From assembly GCF_048128805.1 (NCBI RefSeq), contig NC_135997.1, forward strand, positions 11,491,616-11,555,615: a DNA stretch of 64,000 nt, read 5' to 3'. Each line of letters begins with the position of its first letter. Position 1 is the stretch's first letter. This DNA comes from Centroberyx gerrardi (lineage: Eukaryota; Chordata; Actinopteri; Beryciformes; Berycidae). The notes under the pieces are model-generated. The model had not been told where the DNA came from, ran no database searches, and worked only from the letters and a program-made list of their open reading frames with translations. A program made the position numbers and the translations under genes. Shown here piece by piece: positions 1-26,400 of the stretch.

Positions 1-1759
1 TGCCTGCATGCAAGTCCCCCCACACCACCCATGAGCATGAAATCATAGCTCCATGTGCAGTTTCTGTGAATTTCTTGTGCAACACACCAAACGGGATCTG
101 AACCCGCCACTGATATAAGAGTGGGCGTCCTGCGAGAGTCTCTCAAACATTCCTCCCCTGGCCCTTCCCTCTGCCCTCGCTGTGTGTCTCCTATTCAGTC
201 TGGACAGGAGGAAGTTTGGGAACCTCTGTTGGCCAGCTGCCAGGGGAAGGGGGGCCTCTGTCACTGGAAACCAACTTTCCTCTTCTGGGCGGCCCCGGCT
301 CACCCCGGCCTGAAATCGCCCAACGTGGGCCGCTTGAATTCAGCCTCACACTGCTGTTTTCCCTGCTCATTTCTGCCCTCTATACCTCCATCCTGGAACA
401 CTATACCTCTTCTTCACAACATTTAATCTACTCTTCCTTCCACTATGACCCACCCAGGGATGAACAGTATTTCCACGACATACACACTGCTAGGCCAACA
501 CCATAGAGGCTCAGCAGTACAGGACAAGGAGCTTATAGGCCTATGAGGGAAACCAATGAGACTTGAAGGGCTGATGACAGAGGCTGCCATGTTCCAGGGA
601 TATCTACTCTCTGTCCAATCCCATAACTTCGCTCTGGCCACATGGCCTGGCACCAGGTACAGTCTGAGCTCTGGAAAGATCCAAACCTTGAACTTGAGAT
701 TCAATAGCTAATTCTAAATATGCAGAGAAAGACTCTTTGTGCAGTAAAATCTTATTATTGACTTATGGGCTAACAACTTTGTTTGTTCATAAAAGTCCAG
801 ATTTCATTGTCCCAAAGATCTGTGCATTCTCAGAACACAAAATACAACTATTTTAATGTAATTTAATACAATTTGCAGTTTACTTTGACACATTTCTTGA
901 AGGAGTGTTAGTTGCGACAAGACATATTGTGATGTGTTTTTTCCACAACTCACAATCCAGCCTTGAGCCTGTCATACTCTGAGTTTCTAGTAGTGACAGA
1001 AAAGTCAAATGTGGGTGTATTGTTGTTAATTAGCGGATCGTCCCAAGCCCAGCTGTGCCACCGAGGATTCCCGTTCTCCCTGAGCGCTGAAAGAGACATG
1101 GAGTCGCTGACAGACGAACCGCAACCTGCTTCTGTGTGTGAGAGACACATTACCTCTGTCTCTCTCTGTCTCTGTCTCAGTACATCTGGTTCGTATTAGC
1201 TTGTTGCCATGCAGGAAAAAACACAATTCTTTTGTAGTCTATTCCAGCCAATCAGGAAGTGAATTGGGGGTAGTTTCCTGTTTCCTGTGTTCCCCGGACA
1301 GCACAGACTCGGGCCCAGTAGCCCTGTTCAGTTTCCGTAATGCATGTGTTCCTCCAGGAAACCGAGGAGAGTCATCGTCGGGCAGGGCACAACAATAAGA
1401 GGTCCTCTTTCTCCTACAAATATGTGGCAGATTTTCAACTCCGAGAGATTTGCCAACCTCAGTTTCATGCCAAAGGACATGACTTTGATGAAAACAGTGT
1501 GATGCAAGGGTTACACAGACACTACTGGGAGCAGAGAGCCATGGGGATCAGACAGACAGCGAATATGGATGCTATTGCTGCTGCTAGGTAACTAGACAGT
1601 GTAAACTCTACTGTCTTAACGGTGATGACAATTTGAATGTTTCTTAAAGACCGCAAAAACGCTTGGGATTGAGAAAAATAAAGGGGGAGCCAATGCGTAA
1701 TAACCTATGCATTTTGGTTGTATGGCAGAGATTCACAACAAGCATCAGAAAGAGAGTTT

Positions 1760-1765
1760 AGAGAG

Positions 1766-1811
<46 letters not shown>

Positions 1812-1816
1812 TGTGT
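1760..1816. repeat. (GA)n microsatellite
   Basis: A (GA)n run with a short GT extension, inside rasa3 intron 1. The apparent serine/leucine-repeat open frame over it is a translation artefact. Confidence 0.95.
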
Positions 1817-2783
1817 AGGCGGGTGGAGGGGGTGGGGGGGGCATGAGTAGTTACTAGATTACCAATATAGTGGCAATAAATTATAAATAACAAATCATAA
1901 ACTATACATATAACTCACAAAAGATTTTTACTGCTGACATGATAAATAATCAAATAGCCAAGTTGCATCTAAGAAAAAGGTTGTGACACTGAGGGGTCTG
2001 GAGCGTCTACATCCTCCACTCATTCAGTTTTTAATGACAGGAACCAAACACTGCTGGCTGGGTGACCAGTCTGTCAGGAGGAGCAGTAAAGTACAGGGGC
2101 CTTCGTGACTTAAATAGCACGACTCTTTCTGGAGTGACAGATCTGGAAGTAATATCTCCCTGGGGTCCGTCTATTTGATAAGTTCATGCTACTTTCCCTG
2201 CCCGAACCGTCAGTTGTTTTCCAGGGATGCTGCAAACAGGAGGTAAGGAGCTTAAAAAATATAGCCCAAGTTGTTATCAGCTGAACAGAGCAAGGACCAT
2301 TGGTTATCTGGCTTCTGGAGTGTTTTTGTGTTAACTCTGGCTGGCATCACCACACACCCCACAGCTTGGGATGTGTGTTTGTTGTCATTTTTTTTTTTTT
2401 TTCTGCTCATCCCTTCTGTCGCATGTTTGGAGTCAAAACAATCCTGACTGCACAGCCAGGGTGAATTGGGTGCCAGATGTCAGTGAAAATGAAAGAGGAA
2501 GGTCCCAAACATCCCATATCAGCCCGGGATCATAATTAGAGCGCAGGAACTGTTGTGAAAGTGATTATTGTGCCTTTGACTGCTTTACTAATAAAAAGGC
2601 AAAGTGGGCAATAGAAATGTCCAGACAACATTTTAGCATTGTAGACTATTTCCCCTAACAAAATAATCACTATAATATTGCTGTAACAGTCCTATAGGAA
2701 CTTAAAGTGTGTCAAACTCTATAGTAAGATTATTGTGACCTTATCATACTTAATGGTGTTTTTATCTCCTATGATATCACTTT

Positions 2784-2860
2784 CTTATTGTTTATTGTTT
2801 ATTGTGGATCCCCATTAGTCTACGCACAAGCGACAGACTAGTCTTCCTGGGGTCCAATAT
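2784..2860. repeat. Fragment of a teleost dispersed repeat (LINE-tail-like)
   Basis: It contains the motif GGATCCCCATTAG and, further on, CTTCCTGGGGTCC, which I recognise from many fish genomes as a short 3' remnant of a dispersed element. The assignment to a LINE tail is from memory and uncertain. Confidence 0.45.
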
Positions 2861-3750
2861 ATATCCAATATAATATAATATTCCTAAAGGGACTTATGGT
2901 TTTGCTCTGATATTTGTATAGCATCCCTCTAAAATTCATTATAGGATTACTATAGGTGTTTTTAGTTAGGGTTAAGGAAATTAGGCTAATTCCTAGGAAC
3001 CTATCCTTAATGTAGAGACTCACATTTTCCGATTTGCCTAAAAAAAAACTGACCTCTTACTCCACAAATACATAGCAAATTCCAATAAAACGCATATTGC
3101 ACACAAACAGTGGGTAGTCAGCCTAGTCATGGGTCCATTCAGATAATATGCATGCACCATATGCCTTTTACAAACCAAGGATACCTATTTGGGACCTCCT
3201 TTGTATATAAAATATACAAATCTGGGGTAGACATCAATAGCTAGACAGTCTAACATGAAGCATTACTGTTTGGAGGGGAAGGGGGGGGGGGGGGGGGTAC
3301 AATAACGTGAATGGGTGTCTGGGTGTCCTCAGCACAACTAGGTGTAAGGGTTTATTCGACCTGAACAAAGTGCCCAGGGAAACCATCTGGATTTGCAGCT
3401 GTGTCGCCTCGTATGTCGCTCAGCCTCCTAAATATGATCCAACCACTTCAGATCAGTTCGGATCTCCAACAATGTAGCCCTCTACCAGATATGATCTGGA
3501 TCCTTACGCCAGCTGTTCAATCCCCACAATTTCATGGGCTTTGAATTTCTCTCTCTTTTTTTTTTTTCTTTTTTTTTTTTTACAATTTGCGTTTTGTAGT
3601 CTGGTCTAAGAAACGTGTGATTTGAATTACAATACGACAAGAACAAGACAGATCTGTCCTTCCCCAGTCTCCAGCCCCCGATGCTTGCTTGGCCCGTTAA
3701 TGTAAAGCCATCCATTGAGGCGCGCAGACTGGGGGTAGGGAATTTCTTAC

Positions 3751-3805
3751 CTATTTTTATTTTAACGCTCTGGAAAACCCGGAGACCTTCCTCTTCTACC
3801 GCCAT
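3751..3805 (-). CDS. rasa3: RASA3 (Ras/Rap GTPase-activating protein), first coding exon only
   Basis: The ATG at 3805-3803 opens a reading frame beginning MAVEEEGLRVFQSVKIKI. This matches the remembered N-terminus of human RASA3 (MAVEDEGLRVFQSVKIKIG) almost residue for residue. The frame runs to a clean donor (G|GTAAGAA) after 3751, giving 18 codons plus one base, and the split codon would complete the next Gly. RASA3 is a GAP1-family protein (tandem C2, RasGAP, PH and Btk domains) that switches off Ras and Rap1 at the plasma membrane. Only the start of the first C2 domain is here; the other exons must lie left of the window. The longer open frame running to 3482 simply reads into the intron. 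This assignment rests on 18 residues plus the splice site, so it is strong but short evidence. Confidence 0.85.
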
Positions 3806-4060
3806 GCTTGCACCGTGGCTCTTTCCCTTTGGACTAGTGAATAAAGACGATCCTCCACGGTGAACGGGTCTGGCCTCTCCAGCGCGCGGCTATTCCAGAG
3901 GTTTTGTACATCTAGGCTTTCCGGACAGCGATCATTCTCGGTCCCGACCACTGCTGCTGGCTGGCTGGCTGGGAACAAGCAGGCAGGCTGCTCAAGTCGG
4001 CAGCAGTGCCAGTGGAGGCGTGGCTCCACACAGCGCCACCCCATCTACATGTATGGGGGC
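3806..4060 (-). promoter_or_regulatory. rasa3: rasa3 5' UTR and probable promoter
   Basis: The roughly 250 bases upstream of the rasa3 ATG are richer in G+C than the surrounding AT-rich intergenic DNA and contain a short GGCT/GGCA tandem stretch near 3955-3990. This fits a 5' UTR with a TATA-less promoter. No transcription start can be fixed from sequence alone. Confidence 0.4.
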
Positions 4061-4324
4061 TGATTAATGCCACAGAGAAGCAGGCGAAGGAAGAGAAGCG
4101 CTGTCGTCATGGAAACTAAGCTACTAGCTTGCTAATGCTGCCACAATGCACCTGCAGGGCAAAAAGAAAAAAGTGATGATTAAAAAAGACTGTAGCAAAT
4201 ACAGTCTATATTAGGCAATTACAGGATTGCCATTTAAAAAAAGGTCAGATAAAGAGCAGCGTATTTGGATATGTAAAGTGATGATATGGCACAGTTCTGT
4301 ACAGTCCAACAGTGGTGACAGAAC

Positions 4325-4590
4325 CATAGACTGTAAAAAAAGCTGGATGTAGTGAGTGTGACGTCATTGGCTTCTGAGGGCCATTTTGAAGCCTGGAGAT
4401 TGTTTAAGGTGATGTTGACATTTTTTGGAGCCAGAGCAGCCAAAGCGAAGCCGAGGAATTCGGGTTGTCTGCAGAGCCGCAGCGCCGTCTACTATTGGCC
4501 CATCAATCACTAGGACAAAAAAAAATGTTTTACATCCATTATATCCCATTAATGACACAATTATTTTGAAAATCGGCATAAGGACACACA
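4325..4590. repeat. Probable dispersed teleost repeat
   Basis: The segment starts near CATAGACTGTAAAAAAAG and continues with GGATGTAGTGAGTGTGACG. This is text I associate with a common interspersed element of fish genomes. Boundaries are approximate, terminal repeats were not resolved, and the class is not certain. Confidence 0.4.
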
Positions 4591-6799
4591 TTAGAAGAAG
4601 TGAAATTAGCTACTGAGACCATAACCTCTGCATATAGATACTACTTTCTGCTCTCTGCCTCTGCTTATGTTTGTTTAAAATGCTTGTGAGAAAGTAGGTA
4701 CAACCGTACAATTTGCCACTCATACATTATATCTCTTGATCCATACATCAGTCTCTACAATGCTAGAGTGTTGACTTATGATCATAAAAATGTTTAGATA
4801 TCACTAACATCACTATATTGCAATAATCTAATCTAAACTAATAGACAAAGAACCTAGAAGAAAGTTCCCCCATGGTGTGAGGTCATCACAACTAAACTGT
4901 AGGCTATATGAAGAGGATTATGGGACATTAAAATTGCAGCTAAAGTGTGAAGACTAAAAGTTTAAGTTTCACAATACACAACTTTTTCTTCCTTTTTTTT
5001 AAATTATATAGTGCTCCACAAAGAACAGAGTTGATTTGTACAAAATTACTTACAAAACCAAAACAAAGTTTCATAGTTTCTGTAGAGGAGTGACCCACTT
5101 CTGGTTGCCCTGGCCCAAGACTGAGGCATGGTTGGGGTAAAAAGAAAGTTCTGATTATTGACAACTTATACACATATGCACGTTACATTAAGGCTAGCCA
5201 TGAAATCTGCTCCCGTTGAGTAAAAAGATGATAGTGAATAAATTAATGTCACATTTGCACAAGTGTGTGGACCATTGGATATGAGTTTGAGTTGAGGTTT
5301 TATTCAAAAAGAAGCACGTGAAGGAACAGCCTCATTACTTGACAGCAACAGCAACAATGCTTAATAGCAACTTCACATTTCTCTAACTACGGCGGCAGTT
5401 ATCAAAATGTTGATCCTTTCATGCTGTGCCAAGTGTTACCATCCACTACCATAACCGCTGCTGCCAACATGAGTCATGGTGGTGCTATGTTGCCACAAGT
5501 TGAAATAAGCGCATGTCCTATTACATCTGTTTAAAAGAGCAACAACATTGTTGCTGACACTTCTCCTGCTTCTCCTCCTCCTACTCTTCTTTGGCATGAA
5601 TCACCCCTCATACACCTACACTGTCAGGGTGCCAATGTCATGAGGAGGATGGCCTGCACTCTGTTTTCAGTGCACACGAACTGGATTGGCAAGAACTAGC
5701 CTATAATGTAGAGTGATGTGGAAAACATAATTGTAGCTGCTGGCAGAGCTAGGTCACCATAGTCCTGTACACAAACATTTTATTGGTGCACTCCCTCCTT
5801 CTGAGCATTAGCAATGTTACATCCACGGTGATTCGGTGAAGGGAGTGTAACTCTTGAGGGAACCCCTCTGTGGGCCCCACATTCAGCATCATGGACCTGA
5901 ATCGCCTGGATCTCTGCCCCTGATTGTAGCCTACATCAGATAGTCTGCAGATGCAAAAAGCAACAAAACAGCAGATGTACCCAAAGAACTACTTTGTGCC
6001 ATTAGATCCCAGTGGGAGAGATGATCTGCTGCTGTTTCCATGGTATGAAACAGCTTGATGTGTTGTAGGCTACAGAGGGAAAACCCTCCCCGGACAGCCT
6101 CCTGGGCCTTAGCCTCACTCCCATTGCCATCATGATGCACAGTGCCAAGGGGAGAGCAGAGAGAGACATTTCTGCAAACTTATCTCCTAACCTCCCAATC
6201 TCAGGTCCACGCTATTGTGTGCTATAGTCTCCCCGACAAATCCACCATAATGACATTTAAAACTTCCCTGATGAGAGACTTTTGGCTTCTGGATTTGAAA
6301 TCAAATTGACCTTTATATTTCTTGCAGCAAAATGTAAATTTAGTTTGGGTCATGCACAAATAATTAAAAGAATCACTGTCATTTACTTATCATTTAGTTT
6401 CACAGTGTCAGCGCAATCTGCATAACAGATGATCATCAAACAGTAGCCACACCAAACCACATTCATTACAGTTTGGCCTTAAGATGACAGGGAATGTGAG
6501 AGACCTACAAAATACACAGAACACACATTCACACCACAAACGTCACCACTGCCATTATTGAGTCTTTTGTTAGTATCTTTAAAAGAGCATTTGGTTTGAC
6601 ATCAGTTGTGTTTCTAAATAAAAACCCAGTCAGGGCAATGTCATGTATAACAACCTAAATTTCATCCATAAATAGACAGGAAATATATCTTGGTGTGAGG
6701 CCATAAAAACAAAACTGGACAATACACGTCACTGCCTTTCATATTTCTCATTCATGATCTTTATGATCCGCAATAAATTCAAATGATCCTATTCAACTA

Positions 6800-7175
6800 G
6801 AAGGCACACAGAGTGTGCAAACCTCTGCCAACGACTGAACAATTCTTCAACTTGCTGTTACACCCAAAGGCATCACTCCACTACCACATACATTTTTACT
6901 TAAATTGATTTCTTGACCATGCAAACTTACCCTTAGGATTTGAAACTAAGCCTTTATCTATTTTGGTTTCATAGTTACGGCTAAAAAACGATAATCATCT
7001 AATAGTGGAAATCCCAGACCCGGATCACCACCAAAATCAAATCAATTGTTCAGTGGCACAAGGCCTATCTGTTCACCAAATTTCATGGAAATCTGTTCCT
7101 AGGTTTCTGAGATATCCTGCTGACAGACAAACAAACTAACAGGGGCAAAAACATAACCTCCTTGGCAGAGGTAAT
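6800..7175. repeat. Dispersed teleost repeat
   Basis: Recognised by the phrases ATTTCATGGAAATCTGTTC, GAGATATCCTGCTGACAGAC and CCTCCTTGGCAGAGGTAA, which recur in many fish genomes. An inverted TGGCAGAGG / CCTCTGCCA pair lies near the two ends. The class (DNA element or LINE fragment) is not resolved. Confidence 0.5.
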
Positions 7176-8349
7176 TAAGCAGCTCAGACAGAAGTGCTCT
7201 GTCACATAGCAAGACACCAGTAGCCTGGAAATAATAAGTGGCCCTTATTTCCCCATTGACACCGATTTTGGGCCAAATCTGACAGATGGAAGAATGGACA
7301 AGGAGCAGGCCTTGGTGTGACGGTAGGGATAGCATGTCTGGACAGGATTTAAGAGCCATTCAGGTAAAAGGCACAAGGTCACCATCAGCCCAGGCTTGAG
7401 CCTATTGGGCCTTGTCCCTGAGATCACCCCAGCCGTATGACCACATTCCTCAAAATAGCCTGACTCTGGTCTGGAACACACTACAAGCCCAGCTGGCCAA
7501 GCCCAACCCAGCAGTGATGTGGGACTGAGGAACAGTTGGACCGTTCCTCTAGCAGGAACGTTAGTTAGCCGCAGTACTTCCGTTTGCCAAGGCCTTGGGA
7601 TTAGCCGTGACTCCTTTAGAACAGCTCTAAATCTAATTAGGCTATATGTCTCATCTCTCCCGTCAGCCTGTTACACCCTGCACGACTGAAATTAGAGCCT
7701 CCACACATGAACAACCCTGCCTTGCACTGTAGCTCAATGGATGTGCATATTTGTATGTGTGAATAATATGCATAGCAGCCACACAGTTTACAGCACAGCT
7801 CCTGTGCCTTCAATTATAATATTTATTTACATAGATAATACCTGTGGTATTACCCATGTCATATGATATTAACTCACACATAACAGAGAAGACCGGTTTA
7901 TTTTGAAAAATAACTTGGTGATAGCCAAGAAGAAATAGTAATACTGTAAGCCCCTTACATTTGCCACATCCTGTAGCAGTTCAGCTGACTTTTTGTGGTG
8001 CTTGTAGCAACACTGGTGAGTGTGGCTCCAACTTTATTTAGCTTGGCAAGTAAATTGAGAACATTGCTCTTTACAGTAACTGCCTGACTTTGTATGCACT
8101 GGTGTAATACCAGTCAAAACATCAAAATACCTATGCACTGCAATGCATGTGTCTTTGGTTGTCACTATCAGGAGTTAAGGAGCAAAGATGCTAAAATGAA
8201 AGCAGTATCTGCATGCAAAAATGGGTGGAGATGGGTATAATTCTTGCCGTTGTATGCAAAGCAGCACATAGGGAAATAATGCTTTAAAGACGTTTATGAC
8301 ATTTATTTCAGTTTAGCAATGGTGGCTACACCCTGTGGTAAACCACAAC

Positions 8350-8353
<4 letters not shown>

Positions 8354-8394
<41 letters not shown>

Positions 8395-8420
8395 GTGTGT
8401 GTACGTGTGTGTGTGTGTGT
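8354..8420. repeat. (GT)n microsatellite
   Basis: Interrupted GT-dinucleotide repeat in the rasa3-tpp2 intergenic region. A second, shorter (GT)n followed by a GA-rich run lies at 8740-8800. Confidence 0.95.
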
Positions 8421-10269
8421 TTGCGTATTTAAGACAGAGAAAGACAAGATCTTTAGTTTGGAGGCCTAATTTGTCTCAAATAACAAGTAACAAAAGGAAC
8501 AAGGATGCTCAAATATGAATGGCACAACATAATGTGTGTGCATGTGTACAGTATGTGTGACAATTCCAAGCCATTGACAGAATGGTGGACAGATGTTGAT
8601 TGTAAGCAGATTAGTGAAAGGATGCCAACGACCAGAGTGGGGAGTGAGGGCATAGGCACACTTAAAATAACTGTATACTTATAACTAACCCTATGTGGCT
8701 TGTGTTGTTCTGTACTACAAGTACTTACAGAGACATACAGTGTGTGTGTGTGTGTGTGTGTGTGACAGAGAGAGAAAGAGAGAGACAGAGAGAGAGAAAG
8801 ACAGAGACAGAGAATGTTGAGTTGAACAGATGGAGATTGACATGTGCAAAGTTAATCCCTGTATTATGGAAAAGACAAATAAACATCTCTATGAATAGAG
8901 CATGAATCAAACCTCAATATAATGCATGTGATTTGGTGAAAAACAGAATGTCCATATAAGTCTGATTTGTGTATAGTCATTACAATAACATATCCAATAC
9001 AAAGAAATACTGTATATGTGACTATATGTTCTGAAAATATTTATAATCTACACTTTGATCAGAGTTATTTTTACGATTATTTCTGTTTTTCCACCCTCTG
9101 CCATCTTCAACATTGCATCTGTTAAGCAAAAAATCATCACAGCAATTTAAATCATGTCGTAGCAGCGCTGTCAGTAAGAAAAACTATTGAGCAACAGAGG
9201 CAGGTATGCTGATAGTCCTCTCTTTCCCTTTCTCCACCCTTTCAGTTAACCCACGGTCCATTAAACACGACTTGAACCCTCCATCTGTCTCCTTCCTCTG
9301 AGAAGGAAAAAGAGAAAGAGAAAGAAAGAAGAAAAGACTCACAGGACTTTATTTGTGTATTTTACGTGGGGCCTAATTAAAGTATGTTGTGGAAATAAGT
9401 GCTGACAGAAACAACTTCATGAAGGTGTGATCTTGAGCAAGCATACAGTGTGATTTATGGTTCAAATAATGACAGGAGGGAAGTAAACAGGGAACAGGTA
9501 CAGTATATCTGTGCCAAGATTTTTTTTTTTATCAACTCTAATCAAAGGTAAGAGACACCCAACATTTGTCAAGGCCCAGATTGTTGAGTGTTACAAAAGA
9601 ACAAACACAAATGATGAAAGTTATGGTTTTGTTTATTATCAGTTGGCTCCTTTAAAGTCCCATACTGTTGGTGTTGCCCAGGCCTATTACAGGCACAATA
9701 AGCTATTTGATGGAACTGAACAAGCAATCAAAGCTCATGGGTGTTTTTGTTTTTACTGGAGTTATTGAGAATGAGTTTTATCACAGTATAACTAACAGTG
9801 TTATAGCACCACCTAGCGTGTGCTCTTTTCTGGCACTGGGCCACCCAGAAGATCAATAGGATGAAGATGTACTAGTCCTGACCTGTACTAGTCCTTGATG
9901 ACACAAGTATACTTTTAATACGCATGATCAAGAATGCTAAATGAGCAAATGTTACCCTATAGGCTTGGATTCACTGACATGCAGACTGAAGTCCTTGAAA
10001 TCAAAACACTGCCTGTCACATCTATTGTTTGTCTCCAGCAGGCAGTTGCTAATGTAATGAGTTGATGCTGTCTACTGTATTATTGAGGTTCAAAGATAGC
10101 AGACATTGCTCAGCTGGCAATGTGACTAAGTTTGACACCGGCACGTCATGCATGGTGGTAGTGTCATACAGGTATGATCAGATGAATATTCAGATGATTG
10201 TAGTGTGGATGGGAGGCTACAGTGTAACTATCAGGGAGTTCAGTTGGATGATAAACGGCCTGTAACGCC

Positions 10270-10385
10270 AAGCTCCAGTACATACAGACCCATACTGCCC
10301 CTTTAAGGTTCTCCTCCCCGTCTCTCCCACCGTGTTGCTCTCTTCCCCATTTCGCTGCTTTGTTTTCATTGTCACTCTTTTGATC
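10270..10385 (+). promoter_or_regulatory. tpp2: tpp2 5' UTR / proximal promoter
   Basis: A short pyrimidine-rich stretch just upstream of the tpp2 ATG, with no TATA box. The first intron (10551-11596) that follows is rich in TAGC/GCTA words, a composition often seen near fish promoters. The transcription start is not determined. Confidence 0.35.
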
Positions 10386-23462
<13,077 letters not shown>

Positions 23463-26400
23463 GCACGGACACACCACACCACACCACACACATGCATGCA
23501 CAAGCAACATGGCCATACATGGTCCATACATGGTCACTCAGATTTCATGTCCCTCAGGGTCACATGGTCTATGCATCTGACCAACCAGCTGCCTCTCTCG
23601 AGAATAGACTAGTGTTTTTAATTAAGATATAGGTAATCACCAAAATGAAGGAAAAACCGGAGTGTAAAATGAGAGCCAAGTATATTTAAAAGGTGAAGGG
23701 TGTATTTCCCCTGGCTTGGTGCGAGGGAAATATACCAATAGATGTCAAGTGATCACCTTCATCCTGTGGTGAAGCATTTCAAACCACAGGCGACTGGTGG
23801 GCACAGAACAGCTTGTTGAACATCACAACACTGTAAACCATATGGCACGCCTGTCTCAGTTGCTCCATCTCTACCCATTTTGAATGCCACCATCAGCAAA
23901 ACAGCGAATGATTGAATTTCTCACACTTTAAAATGTTTTTAGCGTCTGTAACTCTGTCGAGGCAAACTGAAGCTCAGTGTTTTCTTGGTGGGGTGTTTCC
24001 TTTATTTTGGTGTCTTCTACAGATTTGGAGGCTTTGACGTCCACCCATACTCAGCTGCCCAGACTGTCTCATTCATATAAGTAACCTCATTATATATACT
24101 GTACAAGGACCCATGTGGACACTGGGGGTGCATCCCTAGTCTTTAAAAAAATAACTGTGTGACTTCACCCACTCACCTTCAAAAAACAAACAAAACAACT
24201 GTCTGGCCATATAGCTGGTTCAGTAAGAAGAGGAGGAGGAGACGCTGCTGTACAATGTTTGGACACAACTTGTGAGGTCGCACAGTCTTCCTGTTCACCT
24301 GATTAAAAGGGAAACTTAGGTCAAACTAGAACTTCAAACCATTTTTTTTTAATTGTCCCAGCCAGGTCTGCTGATATGAAATGTTTTAGCTAATGAAATG
24401 TTAATCTTTTAGGTTCAACTAGAATTCATCGTCTCAGAACACAAGACCGTGTTGAGGTGCCTTTCTACCAGTACCTTACCTTTTTTCAGATAGGAGGGTG
24501 GAAGTGGCACGTGGGCTTTGCTCATAGGAAGCAGCAGAATCTCTTCATAACAGTACACTCAGTTTCTCAGTCATTTCACCCATCAGCCTTTGGTGTCAAT
24601 GTGGTTTTGAAGCTCATATCCGCAGTATGTTGTGTCCACGCACTGTATGCCAGGCATCGGTGACTGTTAGGAATTAGGAATGCTAAGCCGCGACCATCTC
24701 TTGCTCGGCTTCTACTTGCTTCCAGGGGCCCAACTGCCTCATACTGCCGAGTTTGCCTAACAAGAGGTTACTTGAGCAACACATTTGACCACCAGTTACA
24801 GACCTCACTCTGTCTAGACAGAGGATAACGCAAGGGTTGCAGTTGTGTTCAGTTGTGGGTTGCGGTAGGATGTTCAGTACAGATTTCATTGTGAAATGTT
24901 CACACAGTATTAGAGATATCTCTGCAGCATTCAGAATGTTGCAATTGTACACAGTGTCATAAAGTAATGTACATACACACATAAAACACAAAAATATAAA
25001 GATGCAATATAAGTATATAATACAAATATTATTCTCATTGATGTATTTTGCATATATGCATGTCTTCTAGGATGTAAGGAAAAAAAAAAGTTTTATTTGG
25101 AAGCAGATTTTAGTTTGTTTCAATTTGAAAGAGATTTTAAACCCTCTACAAGACTCTGAAATACTTAATGTCATTATTTTCATGGGCGTGTGTTTGTGAA
25201 TGACTTCATGTATACTTGTGAGCATATTTGTGTAAATGAATGTTTTCTCACCACTGAACTGAAAGTGTCATAAGCCAGTTAGCCATCAGCTATATATATA
25301 TATATTTGTGTGTGGAGGGGAGGGGTAAAGCATGATTTTTTTGTTTTGTTTTGTTTTCAGACACCTTATTTACATTAAAAGTACATGACCTGAATACTGT
25401 AAAGAATGAAGATACATGGTTGTTTGTTCTTGCAGTGCCATGTATGTAAAGGGGGGATCATGCTGCATGTACCAGTTGGCATTATGAAGTTGAACTTCAG
25501 GGGAGTTCTGCACTTCCCACATTACTACCTACTGTTAACGGGTTACTAGCAAAATGAAAGATACACCTAAGTAAATAAGAGCTACAAATTAGATTATAGT
25601 TTTATAGTTTAGATCAGTGGTTCTCAGCCTTTTTGGCTTGTGACAGATTCAAATGAAGCGATGCCCGATGAACAGTGATGCCTGGTGAACAGTTCAACCA
25701 AAGAATGATTTTATCTTTTCAGGTTATTTCATTTAATTGATTATCAGAGGAGGCCTAGAGGCTGGAAACTATTCAGTGTTTCAAAATTTCCCCCCAAAAA
25801 AAGCAAATGTCAAAGCAAAAATCAGAAAAAAGACATGATAATTTTGTATAGTAGAGTTTTTTCTTTTCTTTTCTTTCCCTATCCCATAAATCATCTTGTG
25901 ACCCCCAGGTTGAGAACCACTGGTTTAGATTATAATGGCTCTGTTATGGTGTTGGGTGCAGTTTCCCTGGCATGGCTGAAGTCCTCTCACCGGATGGGAA
26001 GGTATACGCTTACGAACATCGAGCGATCGTTTTCATCCCAAGGCCTTTCCTTTCTGTCCTGCTGGGAGTAGCTAGTCTTTTACAGGTTCACAATACCCAC
26101 ATATATAGGAAGTAAGGGGTCACAGAATGGTTTGATAGGCTTGAAAATAACATACATACTGTATGCCGTGGGTGTTTCTGTGCCGGATCAGATCTCGACT
26201 CATGTTAACCAGGGGGGTAACAACACCTTAATGAGATCCTATATGTTGGTGTTTCTGGGTTTTTTTTTAGCAGTAACTTGTATGCACTTGCTGCAGTAGA
26301 AAGGCATTACCAACCAGACACTTGGGAGTGCAGGTGGAGCTGTTGCCACACTGCTAAGCTGCTTCATCTCACAGAGGCCTCCACAAGTGCACAGGGGTTT

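Larger units (their letters stand above)
1..3750 (-). other. rasa3: rasa3 intron 1 (partial), no exon seen
   Basis: The sequence left of the rasa3 first coding exon should be its first intron. I looked for the next RASA3 exon, which would encode a GEAKNLP-like start, and did not see it. The stretch holds a (GA)n microsatellite near 1760-1816, a run of 17 G at 3281-3297, a LINE-tail-like remnant at 2784-2860, and no convincing gene of its own. Confidence 0.6.
4061..10330. other. Intergenic region between rasa3 and tpp2, no gene seen
   Basis: About 6.3 kb of AT-rich DNA between the divergent rasa3 (minus) and tpp2 (plus) starts. All open frames are short, unrelated to any family I recognise, and several run over microsatellites. 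It contains two dispersed repeats (listed separately) and (GT)n and (GA)n microsatellites at 8354-8420 and 8740-8800. Distal regulatory elements may lie here but I cannot point to one. Confidence 0.6.

Noticed and set aside
1705-1893. Ser/Leu repeat open frame
   Set aside because: It is a translation of the (GA)n microsatellite. The same applies at 8725-8910 and 49367-49684.
4940-5173. Short open frames in the rasa3-tpp2 gap (for example 4940-5173, 7099-7481, 9511-9768)
   Set aside because: They have no recognisable motifs, no flanking splice-site support and lie partly over dispersed repeats.
10332-10385. Upstream in-frame extension of tpp2 giving a hydrophobic, signal-peptide-like start
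   Set aside because: The codon at its start is GTG, not ATG. The ATG at 10386 reproduces the known TPP2 N-terminus, and TPP2 is cytosolic.
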